A stretch of DNA of 64,000 bases from Plutella xylostella (GCF_932276165.1 NC_064002.1:992001-1056000); one strand, 5' to 3'; counted from the stretch's first letter, positions 35,221 to 48,020 are shown. Notes: generated by a model from the sequence alone, not told the origin. A program made the numbers and translations.

Positions 35221-35811
35221 AAGGGTTTTTCAATTGGCGCGGGTAGATTTTGGGGGCCCGTGGCGGCCATTTTGTTTTGGTGACAATTGTCAAATCTTTT
35301 GCTTATTATTCAGTTGCTTATGCCAAATCACCATGGCAGGTTACACGATTGAACAGCGCGTACAAATGATAAAACTTTATTATCAAAATAAGTGTTAGTG
35401 CAAACGTTGCGTGCATTGCGCCCATTTTACGGTAGACGTGGTGGCCCTTCACAGTCGACTCTTCAGCGTTTGGTGGCCAAATTTGAAACAACCGGTTCGT
35501 TAATCGATCAACCCACACCTGTACGTTCAAGAAACACAAGATCAGCCGAGAACATTGCGGCGGTCTGTCAAAGTGTACAGCAGAACCCGAGGCAGTCGAT
35601 CTATGCGGAAAAGTCATTGAAAATTGGACCACTCGGATCCGTGCCACTGTGAGAAGCTGAGGCGGGCATTTGAATGATGTCATCTTCCATACTTAATGGC
35701 ATATATGGGCCTTTTAAATAAATAAAAAAAATTGTTGATACCTCATACGCAGCTTGTTTAATTTCGTTTCAAAATCTACCCGCCCTTATTGAAAAACCCT
35801 TTATAATATTA
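35221..35811 (+). mobile_element. internally deleted mariner-like transposon
   Basis: The ends AAGGGTTTTTCAATTGGCGC and its complement GCCCTTATTGAAAAACCCTT, together with CGGGTAGATTTTG, form terminal inverted repeats of about 32 bases with TA on both sides. The interior holds both ends of a transposase gene and lacks the middle, so it is non-autonomous. Confidence 0.8.
35333..35694 (+). pseudogene. mariner-like transposase remnant
   Basis: It opens with ATGGCAGGTTACACG (MAGYTIEQRVQMIKLYYQN), the N-terminal helix-turn-helix half of a mariner-family transposase, then a stop (TAG near 35396). The frame resumes with QTLRALRPFYGRRGGPSQST, SAENIAAVCQSV and PRQSIYAEKS. After a deletion, the C-terminal end (KVIENWTTRI, then GGHLNDVIFHT in the +1 frame) is joined on. 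The DDE/D catalytic core is gone, so no active protein is possible. Confidence 0.75.
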
Positions 35812-35845
35812 CAGTAAACAGAAAAAAAAAATACCTCACACACAC

Positions 35846-35950
35846 ACACACTTACACCTTGTACTAATGTACCTCCTTGCGGGGTAGGCAGAGGTGCATT
35901 GCTGCACCCACTTTTCGCCAGTGTTTATGTTAGTCCCAATGTAATTGGAA
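35846..35950 (-). mobile_element. HaSE-type SINE, 3' fragment
   Basis: Only the last 100 or so bases of the body are present (minus strand CATTGGGACTAACATAAAC to GTACATTAGTACAAGG), next to an (AC)n run at 35837-35852. Confidence 0.7.
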
Positions 35951-36745
35951 AAAAAGTAATACCTACAAGTGAGTATTAAAAATTATGATATTCCACCGAT
36001 TCATAGTGATACTCCAAGGCATGAGGCTACTCCAAAAATGTAGGTCTGCCATAATTTTTATGCTTGGCGAGGAAGGTAAGAGGTTAATAATTTCATCACT
36101 CTAAAACTTTATATCTCAAAAAGGTTTAAGCACTGAAAACTGTCTTTACCTTCGCAAACAAGTTTTAAAAGTGTATAATAAATTAAACAGAGGTATCTTT
36201 TCACACATATGTTATTGAGCTCTATAATAAACGACATATGGGGAAAAATTTACATTATCCTTGAGCTATTAGGATCATTAACTGGGTTCCAAGTATGCGT
36301 TAAACTGATTGACCTCTTGACAACGCGCAGTGTCAACAATCACTTGTAGCTGCTACTTTACTCAGAAATACAAGGAAATAGCATGTTTTAAGGCAAAGGT
36401 GGCCTTAATGGCAATAAACGTATGAAGTATGAATAGATCAACGTGTGACCTAGATATAATTTGCAATATGGTGGTAATTTTAGGAACTGAACTTTATAAA
36501 CTCGAGTTTATAAAATAAGTTATATGACAAAAAAAAATATCATTTTTTTTTATTGCGTCTCGGATAAAATCCTTATCTTATCTCATTCCACCCTTATTAA
36601 ATAGACAAATTATACCTCTAAAACTTCTACATCGTAAGTGTCGTAAAATTTAAATAGCCATTACTTTCGGTCTTCAGTCATTGTGAATATAGCGGACTGA
36701 TTAATAACAATAATATTAAATATTATGATATTTTTTCTAACATCA
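35951..36745. other. non-coding spacer
   Basis: Nothing recognised. Confidence 0.45.
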
Positions 36746-37990
36746 TGTAACGTTGTAGACGTACATGTCTTTAATAAAACATATTTTTAAACTAAATCTT
36801 GCTTATTTTCTTAATTTTAACAATTAACTTCATAATAAATAAATAAAAAACATTAATTAAACCTAAAAGTACAATCACACTGATTTATTCATAGACAGTT
36901 TATGGTAGAAATTTAGTTTCATAAACCTGCCCACATTTTAATATTGGTAGAAATTTATTGTTCATAACCTGGTATAATTTTTTACATTCCGTGACATCGT
37001 GACACTTTCAACGGCTGTCGCCGCTCGCTAGTCATTCATTAGCTTTGCCATCACTGGACTCGAACGTACGCTTGCGCATCTAAATAATAATTGCTTTCGC
37101 ACATATCATTGCGACTTAAAAGTAAATTTTTAAATAGATAGTGCACCTTAAGTGTCCTAACCGTTCCGGGTCCGCTATACAAGGCGCTGCTGGCTCTGTG
37201 TACCTGTGTTTTACATAAATCCTCAAACCCCATATTGGGTAAGTTGTGAACAAATGTTATTTATTTTAATTTGTGTGCTAACATTTCTTCTTAGCTTTTG
37301 AATTGCTGTTGATTGTCTTTTTATTGGCGGTTACGGTGTTCAACCGACCGTTGGAATATTCCAGCGGTCGCGTCTTGAATACCGTATCCTACATTCACCT
37401 TTTTAATATTTTCATTTTTAAACTTGTAACTTAAATATTTCTTTTTAATTGCCTTCTGCATTCATTATCTTTTGTTAAATTTAAAGCCTACTTAATTCTT
37501 CGCATTTGTAAACTCCGTTCTGATTGTTTTCACCACGGCACCGCTTGCTACATAAGTACTTACCTACAATGCGTTGCCGTCGGTGGTAACACGGAACGTT
37601 ATGGAATCATTCCTAACGTATTTCGTTGGCCATTCCAGGGTTTCAGTACGGGGTTTAAGAAGATTTCAGTACGGGATTTAGAAGACCTAGGCTTCGCTTC
37701 GCTACCTACTGCCGCATCACCCTCTGCTTCGCTTCCGCTTCGGACCTACAGCTGAGCACGGCGACCTACAACCCTGCCAGTGGCTGACGACCTGTTCCAC
37801 CGGCATCTGACCATCCAGGGGAGTGCTTGAACTACGCAGTGAAATCAGATACTAGGCCGACACACCACGACCCGTTCTACTGACTTAGGTGGCCTGCGGC
37901 CATCAATAAATTTACTTTCGTTGGACCTACCTACCTCTTTCATTTACCTCCCAGTAGGGACGATAGGTAAACAGGTAGGGAACGACACAC

Positions 37991-38040
37991 TGGCGCCCAA
38001 CGTCCGTAAGACAGGGAACGTCACACTGGCGCCCTTAAAC
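37991..38040 (+). repeat. duplicated primer-binding-site region
   Basis: AGGGAACG-ACACACTGGCGCCC (37978-37999) recurs as AGGGAACG-TCACACTGGCGCCC (38013-38034), so the LTR end plus primer site is present twice in tandem. Confidence 0.7.
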
Positions 38041-38533
38041 GTGGTTGTGTCTGATTTTGCTGCGCAGTAAGTAGTAAAGTGTTTGTTTGTGTGTGCGTTG
38101 TAAAACGTTTTTTTTTTGTTGCTCTGCCGTAACTGAGGTGTATTTTGCATTTTTTCAAAAGTATAATTTGTACCTATTTGTTTTAATTTAAAACGGATTT
38201 TTTTTACGTTATTAAATTTTGTTAACGGTTTTTTAACTGGCAACATTTTTTTAAAGTACCCTAATTAGTTAATTACCTCTTGACATTTTTATTCTGTGAT
38301 ACCAGCGTAATACACATCAGTTGCATTTAATTTTATTTTTCAACGCTTCTTTTATTTTTGGTTCTGTGCGTTTTTTTTTTGTTTTGTGTATTTAGTTTAA
38401 AAGAGTACAACGTTACCTAATTTTTTTTTGTAACAGAACGGAGTAATTTTTTCTTCTAACTCTTGTTCACATTTTACCCAAATTGTTGAATATCCATCTT
38501 GTTGCTTTCCTCCGTTGTAATTTTTTTTCCACC

Positions 38534-38785
38534 ATGTTCCCCATAAAATGTTTGTCCTTACAAAAATCGGAACTGGAATACGAGGTGTCCATCAGAGGTA
38601 CAGTTCCAGCGACCAGTATTGTGGAGCTGGCTATAAACTTTCCCTCTGACCTTATCCTCGAGTCCGGTTTGGATGCTTACAGGGTGTGTTCGAGGATTTG
38701 TCGAAAACACAGGCTAATTTTGAGTGTATTACACCCAATAAAGCACTTTTCCAGCGGACACGGAACTAGAACTAGTCGGAAATAG
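38534..38785 (+). pseudogene. gag-like fragment of the LTR element
   Basis: From the ATG at 38534 a frame encodes KSELEYEVSIRGTVPATSI..., which looks like the N-terminal capsid-precursor region of insect LTR elements. After about 50 codons the recognisable sequence continues in another frame and then ends, so the gene is broken and truncated. Confidence 0.5.
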
Positions 38786-39328
38786 GTTTTTTTTATTTTG
38801 CATATTTGACATTTTAAACCTTTTTTTAAACATCAACATTATCTATAAGTATATTTTAACCAGGTGACATAATAATAATAAATTGTGAAAGTATTAGTCA
38901 TTTTTTGATATATTTTTTTTTAAAGAATGACTTTTGTTTTGAATGGTTTGCGTTAATAATCTAATATGATTTTTATTGCTTAGTTTGAATGTGGAAGTAT
39001 GAAGTTGATGATTGAATGTTTTTTTTCTGACAGGTAACTATGTATGAAAGCGTAGTATTTTTGCATTTTATTTTTTTTATTTAACCGGATTTTATTTAGG
39101 ATAAAATCCTTTCCGTGAGACGTAACGTTGTAGACGTACATGTCTTTAATAAAACATATTTTTAAACTAAATCTTGCTTATTTTCTTAATTTTAACAATT
39201 AACTTCATAATAAATAAATTAAAAACATTAATTAAACCTAAAAGTACAAGTTTCGTTGGACCTACCTACCTCTTTCATTTACCTCCCAGTAGGGACGATA
39301 GGTAAACAGGTAGGGAACGTCACAATCA

Positions 39329-41997
39329 ATTTAAATTAAATTCAGTTGTCGCATGTGGATCAAAACAGGCAGTCCCAAGTCCCAAATAACCTTTATTTAA
39401 TGAACATCTCAATCAAACAATACGAGTTACATGTCAAGATTGACAAGTCAGAAAACAATACAGCGTATTTGCTGTCCCTTTTTCACCAGTTGTGATTAAT
39501 TAAGTTAGAGAGAGACATAGCACTCGCACGGAAGGTTGTTAAAGAGACAAGTCAGACACACCTGCTGTACTTGAACATAATAATAAATCTAAGCGCAGGA
39601 GTTGATAGTGGTATGAGACGGACTTGGCCTTTAGATTGGCCCTTTAAAACTTTTCATAAATGGTTCTTTTAAACGAGTCAGTTAGATTTCCTATGCAAAA
39701 CATCAGATTTGGTCTGCAATCTACATGCTACCTTCCAGAGAAAATACTGTTTTTAAGGTATTATTCAGACTGTAAGATACCTTCATTTTGTCACTAAGTA
39801 TTATTTTAAAATACTGGACCACTGAAAAATTTCTTATCCTAGTGACGATATAATACCTCAGTAAGGTCAAAGCTTTTGAGTCTATTTGAACTAACGCCAA
39901 AGCTCGTACATTCTAATATGTAAATGTGGCCACAAATGTACATGGACACTATTTAAGTACCAGCCTAGTACCTACCTGCCGATATGTACGTTTCATACAG
40001 TTGATTTGATCAAGATGAATAATGTGGAATTGATTAAATCGGTATATATGATGGTAGGTTAAATATAAATTGTCTGAAAGAATTGGGTTCTATTTTATAT
40101 TTTGACTGTCTTAAAATACGAGTATATCACTAAACTATATTTTTAATATATTTAATTGAAAAACTTAAGCGCTATATTTTCTATAGATATACGAGCCCAA
40201 GTTGACGCTTACTGAAGAAGTAAGGAATTGCAAGAAGTTGACTTTGTAAATGAAAAATATTTCCTAGCACTTTCAAGTCTATCCAACGCCACCACGACGC
40301 TGCCACCGCCTCGACTCTAGCAGTGGGGCGACTAAGTGCATATATACATATATATACTTATTAGTTTTTCCGTAAGTTGAAAGCAAATGTGATTGCATTG
40401 GTATCACACGCACACACCGCTACCACACCAGCTGTGTCAGTAACTGCACGCACGGTGTTGCAATATGGATGCATGTCGCGGACATGTTGCACACATCGAC
40501 AGTTTGTGTTAAGACTGTGAGTTTTTATTTATTTTTAAGAATCTATACTTAGTCAAAGTTTCAGGCAGATAAGTCTACATACTATATGAGATAAGCATCA
40601 CAGTCTCGAATAAGTGTTGTTGAAGCCTGTTTATGTAATAATAAATACATAACGATGAAGTATTTAACAAATAACTTAGGTCTAAAATACGAGTCCGATC
40701 GATTTCTCTTTGTCTCGACATCTATTTAACACAATTTATAAAGTGTTTCATTGCATGAGAATGGAATATAATTAGTTTCCGGATTGATTTATGAGTTTTA
40801 TGTGAATCACAGTGTGATGACAGGATAATTATGATGTTCTTAGAATTGTAGACCACTTTATAAGCAAAGGATCTCTTTTTTAATTAGTAGGAGTCAATTC
40901 TATTTAATTTTAACCTCTAAAATTATTATGACGACTTCAATTTATGTATTTAAAATTAAATTATATACACGCTTGTAGGATTCAACAGTCGCTGATAATA
41001 AAGTAGACATTGAGAAACAGGGCCTAAATATTATTATAAGAGTACAAATGGGTTATATATTCTTCAATATTAATAAAAAAAAAATGACAGCACAACATAT
41101 TTCCACATTGGAAAAAACTATTTCTGCGTTAAAATTATTCTGTTGTTGGCTTTTTTAGAAAACCCGGAAAAATAGAGTGAATATCATACGAAACAAACGT
41201 TTGTACTCACATACACAATGCCGCGGCAGGGATGGCGTGAACCTTTTACTTTTTGCCGGTGTCGGTGCAATGGGAAAATGGATTCCTTAGATAATACACG
41301 ATTAGAGCAACATTGCAAGCGTTTGAGCAATGATGATATATTTAACTGGTAGAGATATAGTTATCAACGACAGTTCGATTATAGCAGACAAGTTATTATA
41401 ATCATGCATTTATGATGTATGCTGGACAAAGGCCTTTCCCAAAGAGAGACAGAATACATTTATCCTCAAGCTCCATAAACCACTGGAGAGATATACGAGA
41501 GAAATAACTTATACTACTTATAGGTACATAGGTACTTGACTGTACTCATACTTGCTCTATTAGGTAAGTAATTTTGACTCGAACGGTAGAAATCTCTCGA
41601 CTTTAAGATATCAAGTTTCTTTTCCAACATCCTTTTAAAAGTAGTCCGGCCAAACAAGACCACATTTTCAAACATTTAACTTATGTACAGTGATATGTGA
41701 GTGCGTAACGCCATATTGCTTAACGCAAGCCTGCCAGCCGTGAAATATAAGCGCACACATCGAAATGTATATGCGACGACCGACGGGGACTATTCTAGAA
41801 CTCAGCTTTAAAATAGTACGAGTTTGATAGCGTTCGTAAGGGAAGCATACTAAGTGGCAATTTTTCCATAGTCGGTTAGAGCATAACCAGGGAGTAGTGG
41901 TTGATTTTTGACACATCTGTCATGAATTTTATATGGAGATGACGATTAATTTATAATTCAATCCCTGTCGGTTAAATAATTATGGAGAAATTGGCAC
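39329..41997. other. non-coding
   Basis: A possible diverged RTE 3' end on the minus strand at 41410-41480 (ATGCTGGACAAAGGCCTTTC). No exon recognised. Confidence 0.45.
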
Positions 41998-42000
41998 TAA

Positions 42001-42120
42001 GGGTGACTGCACGAGACATTAAAACGTATTTAAATATACTATTGTCATGCTCTGATACTATACTGTCAAAGCAAGCGAGCAATAGATTTAAATACGTTTC
42101 ATGTCTCGTGCAAGTCACCC
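42001..42120. mobile_element. MITE, GGGTGACTTGCAC ends, TAA duplication
   Basis: A 120-base element whose arms (GGGTGACTGCACGAGACAT, AACGTATTTAAAT) pair end to end; TAA is repeated at 41998-42000 and 42121-42123. The tips resemble those of the MITE at 31751. Frames of 84-88 codons on both strands are artefacts of the palindrome. Confidence 0.8.
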
Positions 42121-42735
42121 TAATTGTATCGCATGCGATCTGTGTGGGCTGCCAGAATAACTTCCATTCAACTGTACTGACCGTGTTGGCGGTTGCGGTT
42201 GGGAGCTCTAGTTTGAAGAGATACATTCGTAGTGTTAAGCTCTACTGAAATCTCTATTGCCATTGCTCATGTTTTTATTTTATTGCATTAACGAACTACG
42301 ATAAGAATAATTATGTATTATTCTGTCGAATACGACGACGACTTTGAAGCATTTTATAAACGAACAAAGTGGGCACTGAGAAAGTGACCAATTGCAAAGG
42401 CGGGAGATTATATTCTTGTTACCGTTTAAGATGTAGACAATTACTGGCTCCTTGTAAGCTTGGAAATACATATAAATATTTAATTTCCTACCGAAATCTT
42501 ATAAACCAAACCACCAACCACATAACATCCATTGCCCGTGTATACGCAACCTGCGTTGTCCACCAGCCAGCATGTTCAGGCTCACACACAGTTGCGCCAC
42601 CACCGTTCCCAGCCTTCAGGCCCTTCTACCGCGGTTAGTCTCAGACGGGTCACTTTATCTTACGAAAAACGACCACCACTCTGTCTTGTAGAATGAAACG
42701 TACCGATTCCATAACCGCTTTCAATCCTTCGTTTT

Positions 42736-43309
42736 TAGGGTTCCGTAGCCAAAATGGCAAAAACGGAACCCTTATAGTTTCGTCATGTCCGTCTGTCCGT
42801 CTGTCCGTCTGTCCGTCTGTCCGTCTGTCACAGCCGATTTACTCGGAAACTATAAGTACTACAGTGATGAAATTTGATGGGAATATGTGTTGTATGAACC
42901 GCTACAAAAATATGACACTAAATAGTAAAAAAAAGAATTGGGGGTGGGGCCCCCCATACATGTAACTGAGGGATGAAATTTTTTTTTTCGATGTACATAC
43001 CCGTGTGGGGTATCAATGGAAAGGTCTTTTAAAATGATATAAAGTTTTCTAAAAAACATTTTTCTTAAAGTGAACGGTTTTTGAGATATCAGCTCTCAAA
43101 GTCGTAAAAAGTATGTCCCCCCCCATCTATTTTTATAACTACGGGGTATAAAATTCTAAAAAAAATAGAGGTGATGCATGCTAATTAACTCTTTCAAGGA
43201 TTTTTGGTTTGATCAAAGTATCTCTTATAGTTTTTGAGATAGGTTGATTTAACTGTAATTGCTGCTACGGAACCCTTTGTGCGCGAGCCCGACTCGCACT
43301 TGGCCGGTT
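42736..43309 (+). mobile_element. insect interspersed repeat with (GTCC/GTCT)n
   Basis: Starts AGGGTTCCGTAGCCAAAATG and contains an early GTCCGTCT microsatellite (42787-42829) and GTATCAATGGAAAGGTC. It closes with TACGGAACCCTTTGTGCGCG, GACTCGCACTTGGCCGG. The layout resembles a high-copy repeat I know from Lepidoptera. Its class is uncertain (a Helitron-like origin is possible). No coding frame. Confidence 0.65.
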
Positions 43310-44227
43310 TTGTTAAGCTAGAGTGCATAGCTAGAGTGACCCTTTAGAGACGTTAACTTACAGATCTTTATGTTCCTAGACCGCATTGCGAAAGTGTTGT
43401 AAATAGTGGAGTCGATAGCTGAGATCTGAGAGGATCGTTGTGGTGTAATTGCATGGGAAAGGGACGTCGGGACACTGGCAGGTTATTGCGAAGCTCTAAA
43501 GACCGAGTTCCAATTTGTTAGTGCTTAGCTGAGTTGCCGGTGCGATAAGAGAAAGAGATTGGTTTTAGATTGTTCTAAGAACTCGCTATTAGACAGTAAC
43601 TAAGGCTTGCTATTAGACAGTAAATTTAATTTCATATATAGGCGTTAGTAAAATTCGGGTCTTGTGCGATTTGCCTCCGACCACTTCTATGGATGTAACA
43701 AATGACTTAACTTTATAAAAATAATTATTAATTTTACACTAGATATAAAATGTACTTAACTATAGGTTTTTAAGTACATACATTCATTAATTTGTCATCC
43801 TCAAAAAGATTTTTTTATTGTTACATAAAATAAATACATTATGTATGTATAGGATTAATATTTAGGGTTTATTACAAATTACTCTATTACAATGTTCCTG
43901 GTCATAAATGGTCTCTGCGATTTTGAAAGTCCAAGATTCGTTTAAGATCTCCGCTATCTACCTGTCCATGTAACTTGAGGGCAATGAAGAAACAATAGTT
44001 TCGATAGACAGATGCCCTTTACTGGTTTTGTCTTAGTTTGAGATAAAACGTGGTCGAGCGTTTCGTAACCGCACCTGCTATAAATGTTGTAGACAGCTTG
44101 GTAATCTTAATACTGTGCATTGTGTTTGGAATCTAATGGGAGACTGGAAATATTATACTTTTACTAGCATATGGATGGTGCATTTAAGGTAAGCCTATCA
44201 GTATCGTACATATCGGGCAAACGGATT
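43310..44227. other. non-coding spacer
   Basis: Nothing recognised. Confidence 0.4.
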
Positions 44228-44402
44228 GTCATAATCATCAGCCAATAATCATCCACTGCTGGATATAGGCCTCTCCCAAGGAGCGCCACAACACTCGGTC
44301 CTCGGCCTTTCTCATCCAACCACTACCCGCCACCAGCCTAAGGTCGTCAGTCCAGCGGGCAGGAGAGCGTCCCACGCTGCGTTTGCCTGTTCGTGGTCTC
44401 CA
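44228..44402 (-). mobile_element. RTE-clade LINE C-terminus and 3' end
   Basis: Closely matches the 22668-22910 copy on the same strand (RSVGR, PARWTDDLR, then GAGAGGCCTATATCCAGC and the tail) but stops earlier upstream, at CACTC. Confidence 0.75.
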
Positions 44403-44657
44403 CTCTTTTTGTGTGGATTGTCATAAATGTATGGAGAAACGGCAATGGCGATGAAGTGGTCGCATTTGTGTGAATTTCTGTACAAAGAATACTGAATGCG
44501 ATGCGTCCGTTGGTGGATGCCAGCTTACCTTTATACATTAGCCGAACGCAGAAAAAGTGTAGATTTCCATTATGTGGAAAGATTATGATGCTCCATTAAT
44601 TAAATTTTCCTTACCAGCAGAGGACAAAAAAATATGGTTTTATTTGAACCATATGTA

Positions 44658-44789
44658 CGGTCAGCTGCATATGTATCTATACGCATTTGTACCTTGTCAA
44701 ACTGAAACCGCCTATCCATTCAATGAAATATTGACGGTTCGTCACTTTGACAAGGTACAGAAGTGTATAACGACTTATGCAGCTGACCG
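44658..44789. mobile_element. MITE, CGGTCAGCTGCATA ends, TA target
   Basis: Inverted repeats of about 50 bases, beginning CGGTCAGCTGCATA and including TTGTACCTTGTCAAA; TA at both flanks. The tips resemble those of the inverted repeat at 61043-61171. Confidence 0.75.
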
Positions 44790-44791
44790 TA

Positions 44792-47366
44792 TATGTTAAA
44801 TGATTTGCCGGGATGTGAGATAGTGGTATCTGCTCCTAAATGTGTAAATCAATTATAAGTTACTTATTAATCAATCTATTTCATTAAGAATAAAAGATAA
44901 AGTAAGTATATAATTTTCATGATAATTTAATCTGGACATCTTCTCATTGCAATAAAAATAACCGTTATTTGATGATGAAATACATACTTAAACAAAATTA
45001 ATTATGTGGCATTATCCTAAGTAACTCTTCATTAATTATAATAGTTATTTTTCAATGCTTTCAAAAAATAATTAATTATTGCAAATACCAGTAGGCCTTT
45101 GAAGTTTAAAGAACAATTAAATATTTAATTAAGATTGTTAAATTCTTTTTTAACCCTGACTCGGTAGTATTTTAATAACAATTATTTAAAATACAATTGA
45201 AAAGTAATTAAAACTTAATAACGAACATAATAAAGGTGTAATGAATCTTGTATTTGTGCAATGTACGTAATTATGTATGTTATTTTGACATAAAATGATG
45301 AAGAAATATACTTACAGCAGCTTTGTTAATCATATTAAATATTTAATAGATTTAGATAGCCATACTTAATCTAGGTGTATATTACTGGAGCAACCCTTTT
45401 AAGTAATTATAATAATACTAAGCCTAGCCAAAATATATAAATTTACCTAGTTATTTTTCGTTTTAATGCCCTTCTTTAGGCAAAAGTGCTTTGATGCATC
45501 CACTATTTGTCGTTGATATTTGGTGTTTCAAATGTATCAGGAAAATCCCCTATCGGAGTATTACCCAGGACCCACACCATTAACCAGTCACCAATACGCG
45601 GTCCCGTCATAATTACAATGTTAGAGGTTTATCTAAAATTTAAACGAAACGGGAGTACGTAATCGATTTATTTTTGTACCAACTATTATTATCCCGTTAT
45701 GACATTACATCAACTGATATAACGTTACTTTTCACGCTATTTTTAACCTTACAGCTGTAGTGTTAACAGTTGCGTATTCAAAGGTTCCAAGTCACAGCAG
45801 TTGACAGCTGACGACCGTGACCAATGGGTTTAAACGGTTAACGGTCACGTGGTCGAGTGGGCCTAAAGAATTCGAACTTCGAATCCGTGTTAAATTCTAG
45901 GTTATGTTGAGTTTCGTAATATTTACAGAGAATACCTAATTAGTTTCGAAGATATCGGAAATATGGGTGGAAGTACTTATGACTCTTTTGTCTGTTGTGT
46001 TTTTAAAGGAAATAATTATATTATGTATAACGAGAGGGAGCCAAGAGCCAACCTTAACGCCACTCTAGTACAAAGGTACTGTGTTTGAATTTTTGTCACA
46101 CAGGTATAGTACATACCTTAATTTAGGTATTTACGTACAAATGATATCGGTCTTCCAATAGTAAAAGCACTTATTGTGTAATGATGATTATATCTAAGGT
46201 ACTAATTAAACCCTCGGGGCTCAGCAAGAGAAAAAATAAAAGAGCCGCATTTTTTTCCCATTTCCTTACTACCACAATTTATCTGTTTTTTCTCTCAATG
46301 CTGTAAACACCACTTTTATAGAAAACCCTTGTGCCTAATAGATTTTAAAACGCAAGTCTGCCTTTAAATGGTCATCCTCGATTGTCTTACGATAGTTTCT
46401 GGGTGAAGGCTGAAGAGGAGCTGTCAATAATTATAGCAAACGAATCCAAAATGGCGGAGAACCTCGATGTAATTACTAGGTATTGTTGCATGCGACGACC
46501 TCTCAGACCTTTGGAGACAAACATTATACTCATTAGAAGAGACATCATTAGTTAGATTGAGCACAAGAAATAATTTGAACCTGGTAACCTTGCTTCGTAC
46601 ATCAGAAGTAAGTACGCTTTATTGAGTTTCGTAATATTTTCAAAAGCCTAATAACACTGCTCGTCCAATCACAATCTCATCGAGGTAAAAAATCGATAAC
46701 AATCACGATAAGATAAAATCTGTGGTCGATGGTTTTGAAATGTTAATTATTGGTGGCGTCAATATAAATCGAGAAGGGCATTTTAGATGATAATCAACCA
46801 CAACATAAAATCTATTGTAATAAAATAAATGTTTTAATGAGCCTACACAGAAATGTCTTAAGAAATCATCAATATAGTTATCAATGACCTTGATGAGTCA
46901 ATTGCCATGACCCTATCATCTATCATCCATAGATATCTGCTAGATTAATCGTAGGTGCTACCTAACTATGTACATCTGTTAAATATTTGCAGTTTAATTG
47001 TTAATATCTGGTAGTTATAAATTATAATATAAAGCATAAAGATGAAAAAACTCTAACAAACCGCTTTTTTATCATATGAGTGAAGTGTAATTCGGAAAAC
47101 GAATTGGAGCTTAACAACATATTCCATAATTCATATGGCGGAATATAATTATAATACCTACTATAATTATTTCATTTTGGATTGTGAAATTCAATATTTA
47201 ATTGATTTAAACACGATGGAACATAAAGCGACCTTTACGCTATGTATGATCCATGTTCCATCCTCAACACGTCATTGTTCAGTGAAGATTTCGAGCCTAT
47301 AAATTGTTCCTAGTGACTCGTATGGTTGCATCAACTTGTATTATTAAACTGTTACTGTTATCTTCT
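44792..47366. other. AT-rich non-coding DNA
   Basis: No exon, RNA gene or element end recognised. Confidence 0.45.
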
Positions 47367-47369
47367 TTA

Positions 47370-47919
47370 GGGCGGATTCGACCAACGTCGAGTAACTTTT
47401 TACTCACGAGTAAAGTACCCGTTACTCGCGAGTAAGCAGATTTTGCATTCTACCAAACCTGAAACCAAGATAACTAGCTTATCCCAAGAATAAAATGTTA
47501 TACCGCCAAAATTGACCGTGTAACGAGCTTATCCGAGAGTAATTTTGTAATGGCGGCAGCACATCAGCTGATTAGAAAACCGTCATAATGACATATAAAC
47601 ACATCTGTCAAAACATAAACAAAAGTACGTTAAAAAGCAAAGTCTCAGAATAACAACAGCGAATAAAATTTTAAAACATAAACAATTTCATACTTTTATA
47701 ATCCATTCAAACTAAGTTGGCATGTCATTTCTATTGCATGCTTTGAAACGCAGCTATTTTTATTTTAGTTGCATTACAGTTTCGTTCCTCGTTCATTCAA
47801 TTTAATCATGGTATAACTTGGTAGAATGCAAATGTACTTATCCTAGATATTTACTCGCGTATAATTTTAATTCCGGTATAGTTATTCTCGTGTAACGTGA
47901 TGTTTGGACGAATTCACCC
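47370..47919. mobile_element. 550-base TTA-flanked inverted-repeat element
   Basis: The ends GGGCGGATTCGACCAAC and GTTTGGACGAATTCACCC pair imperfectly; TTA is duplicated at 47367-47369 and 47920-47922. Subterminal GTTACTCGCGAGTAA-like palindromes occur near the left end. PIF/Harbinger-like and non-coding. It ends 101 bases upstream of the first visible kinase exon. Confidence 0.7.
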
Positions 47920-48020
47920 TTAATCACACAACTGTGAGAGAAAACGTCAACCCACCAATAAACCATCTTACCACTAGCAAATCACAAACAACAATCTAAC
48001 CAACACCCCATCCATTGCAG

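Larger units (their letters stand above)
36746..39324 (+). mobile_element. deleted LTR retrotransposon
   Basis: The 5' LTR (36746-37989) starts TGTAACGTTGTAGACG and ends ...AGGGAACGACACA. A primer-binding-site-like TGGCGCCCAACGT follows at 37991. The 3' LTR (39121-39324) carries the first 130 or so and last 75 bases of the same sequence, with about 1 kb missing between AAAGTACAA and TTTCGTTGGACC. ATCA flanks both ends (36742-36745 and 39325-39328), as for Gypsy-type integration. The 1.1 kb interior keeps only a gag-like fragment. Protease, reverse transcriptase and integrase are absent. Confidence 0.75.

Noticed and set aside
41972..42248. Overlapping 84- and 88-codon frames on opposite strands
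   Set aside because: They arise from the palindromic MITE at 42001-42120.
42787..42829. Regular short repeats resembling a CRISPR array
   Set aside because: It is an eight-base GTCCGTCT microsatellite without spacers, in a eukaryotic repeat.
45840..45900. tRNA-like stretch (GTGGTCGAGTGGG...TTCGAATCC)
   Set aside because: Box-like strings are present, but no cloverleaf can be drawn and no SINE body follows.
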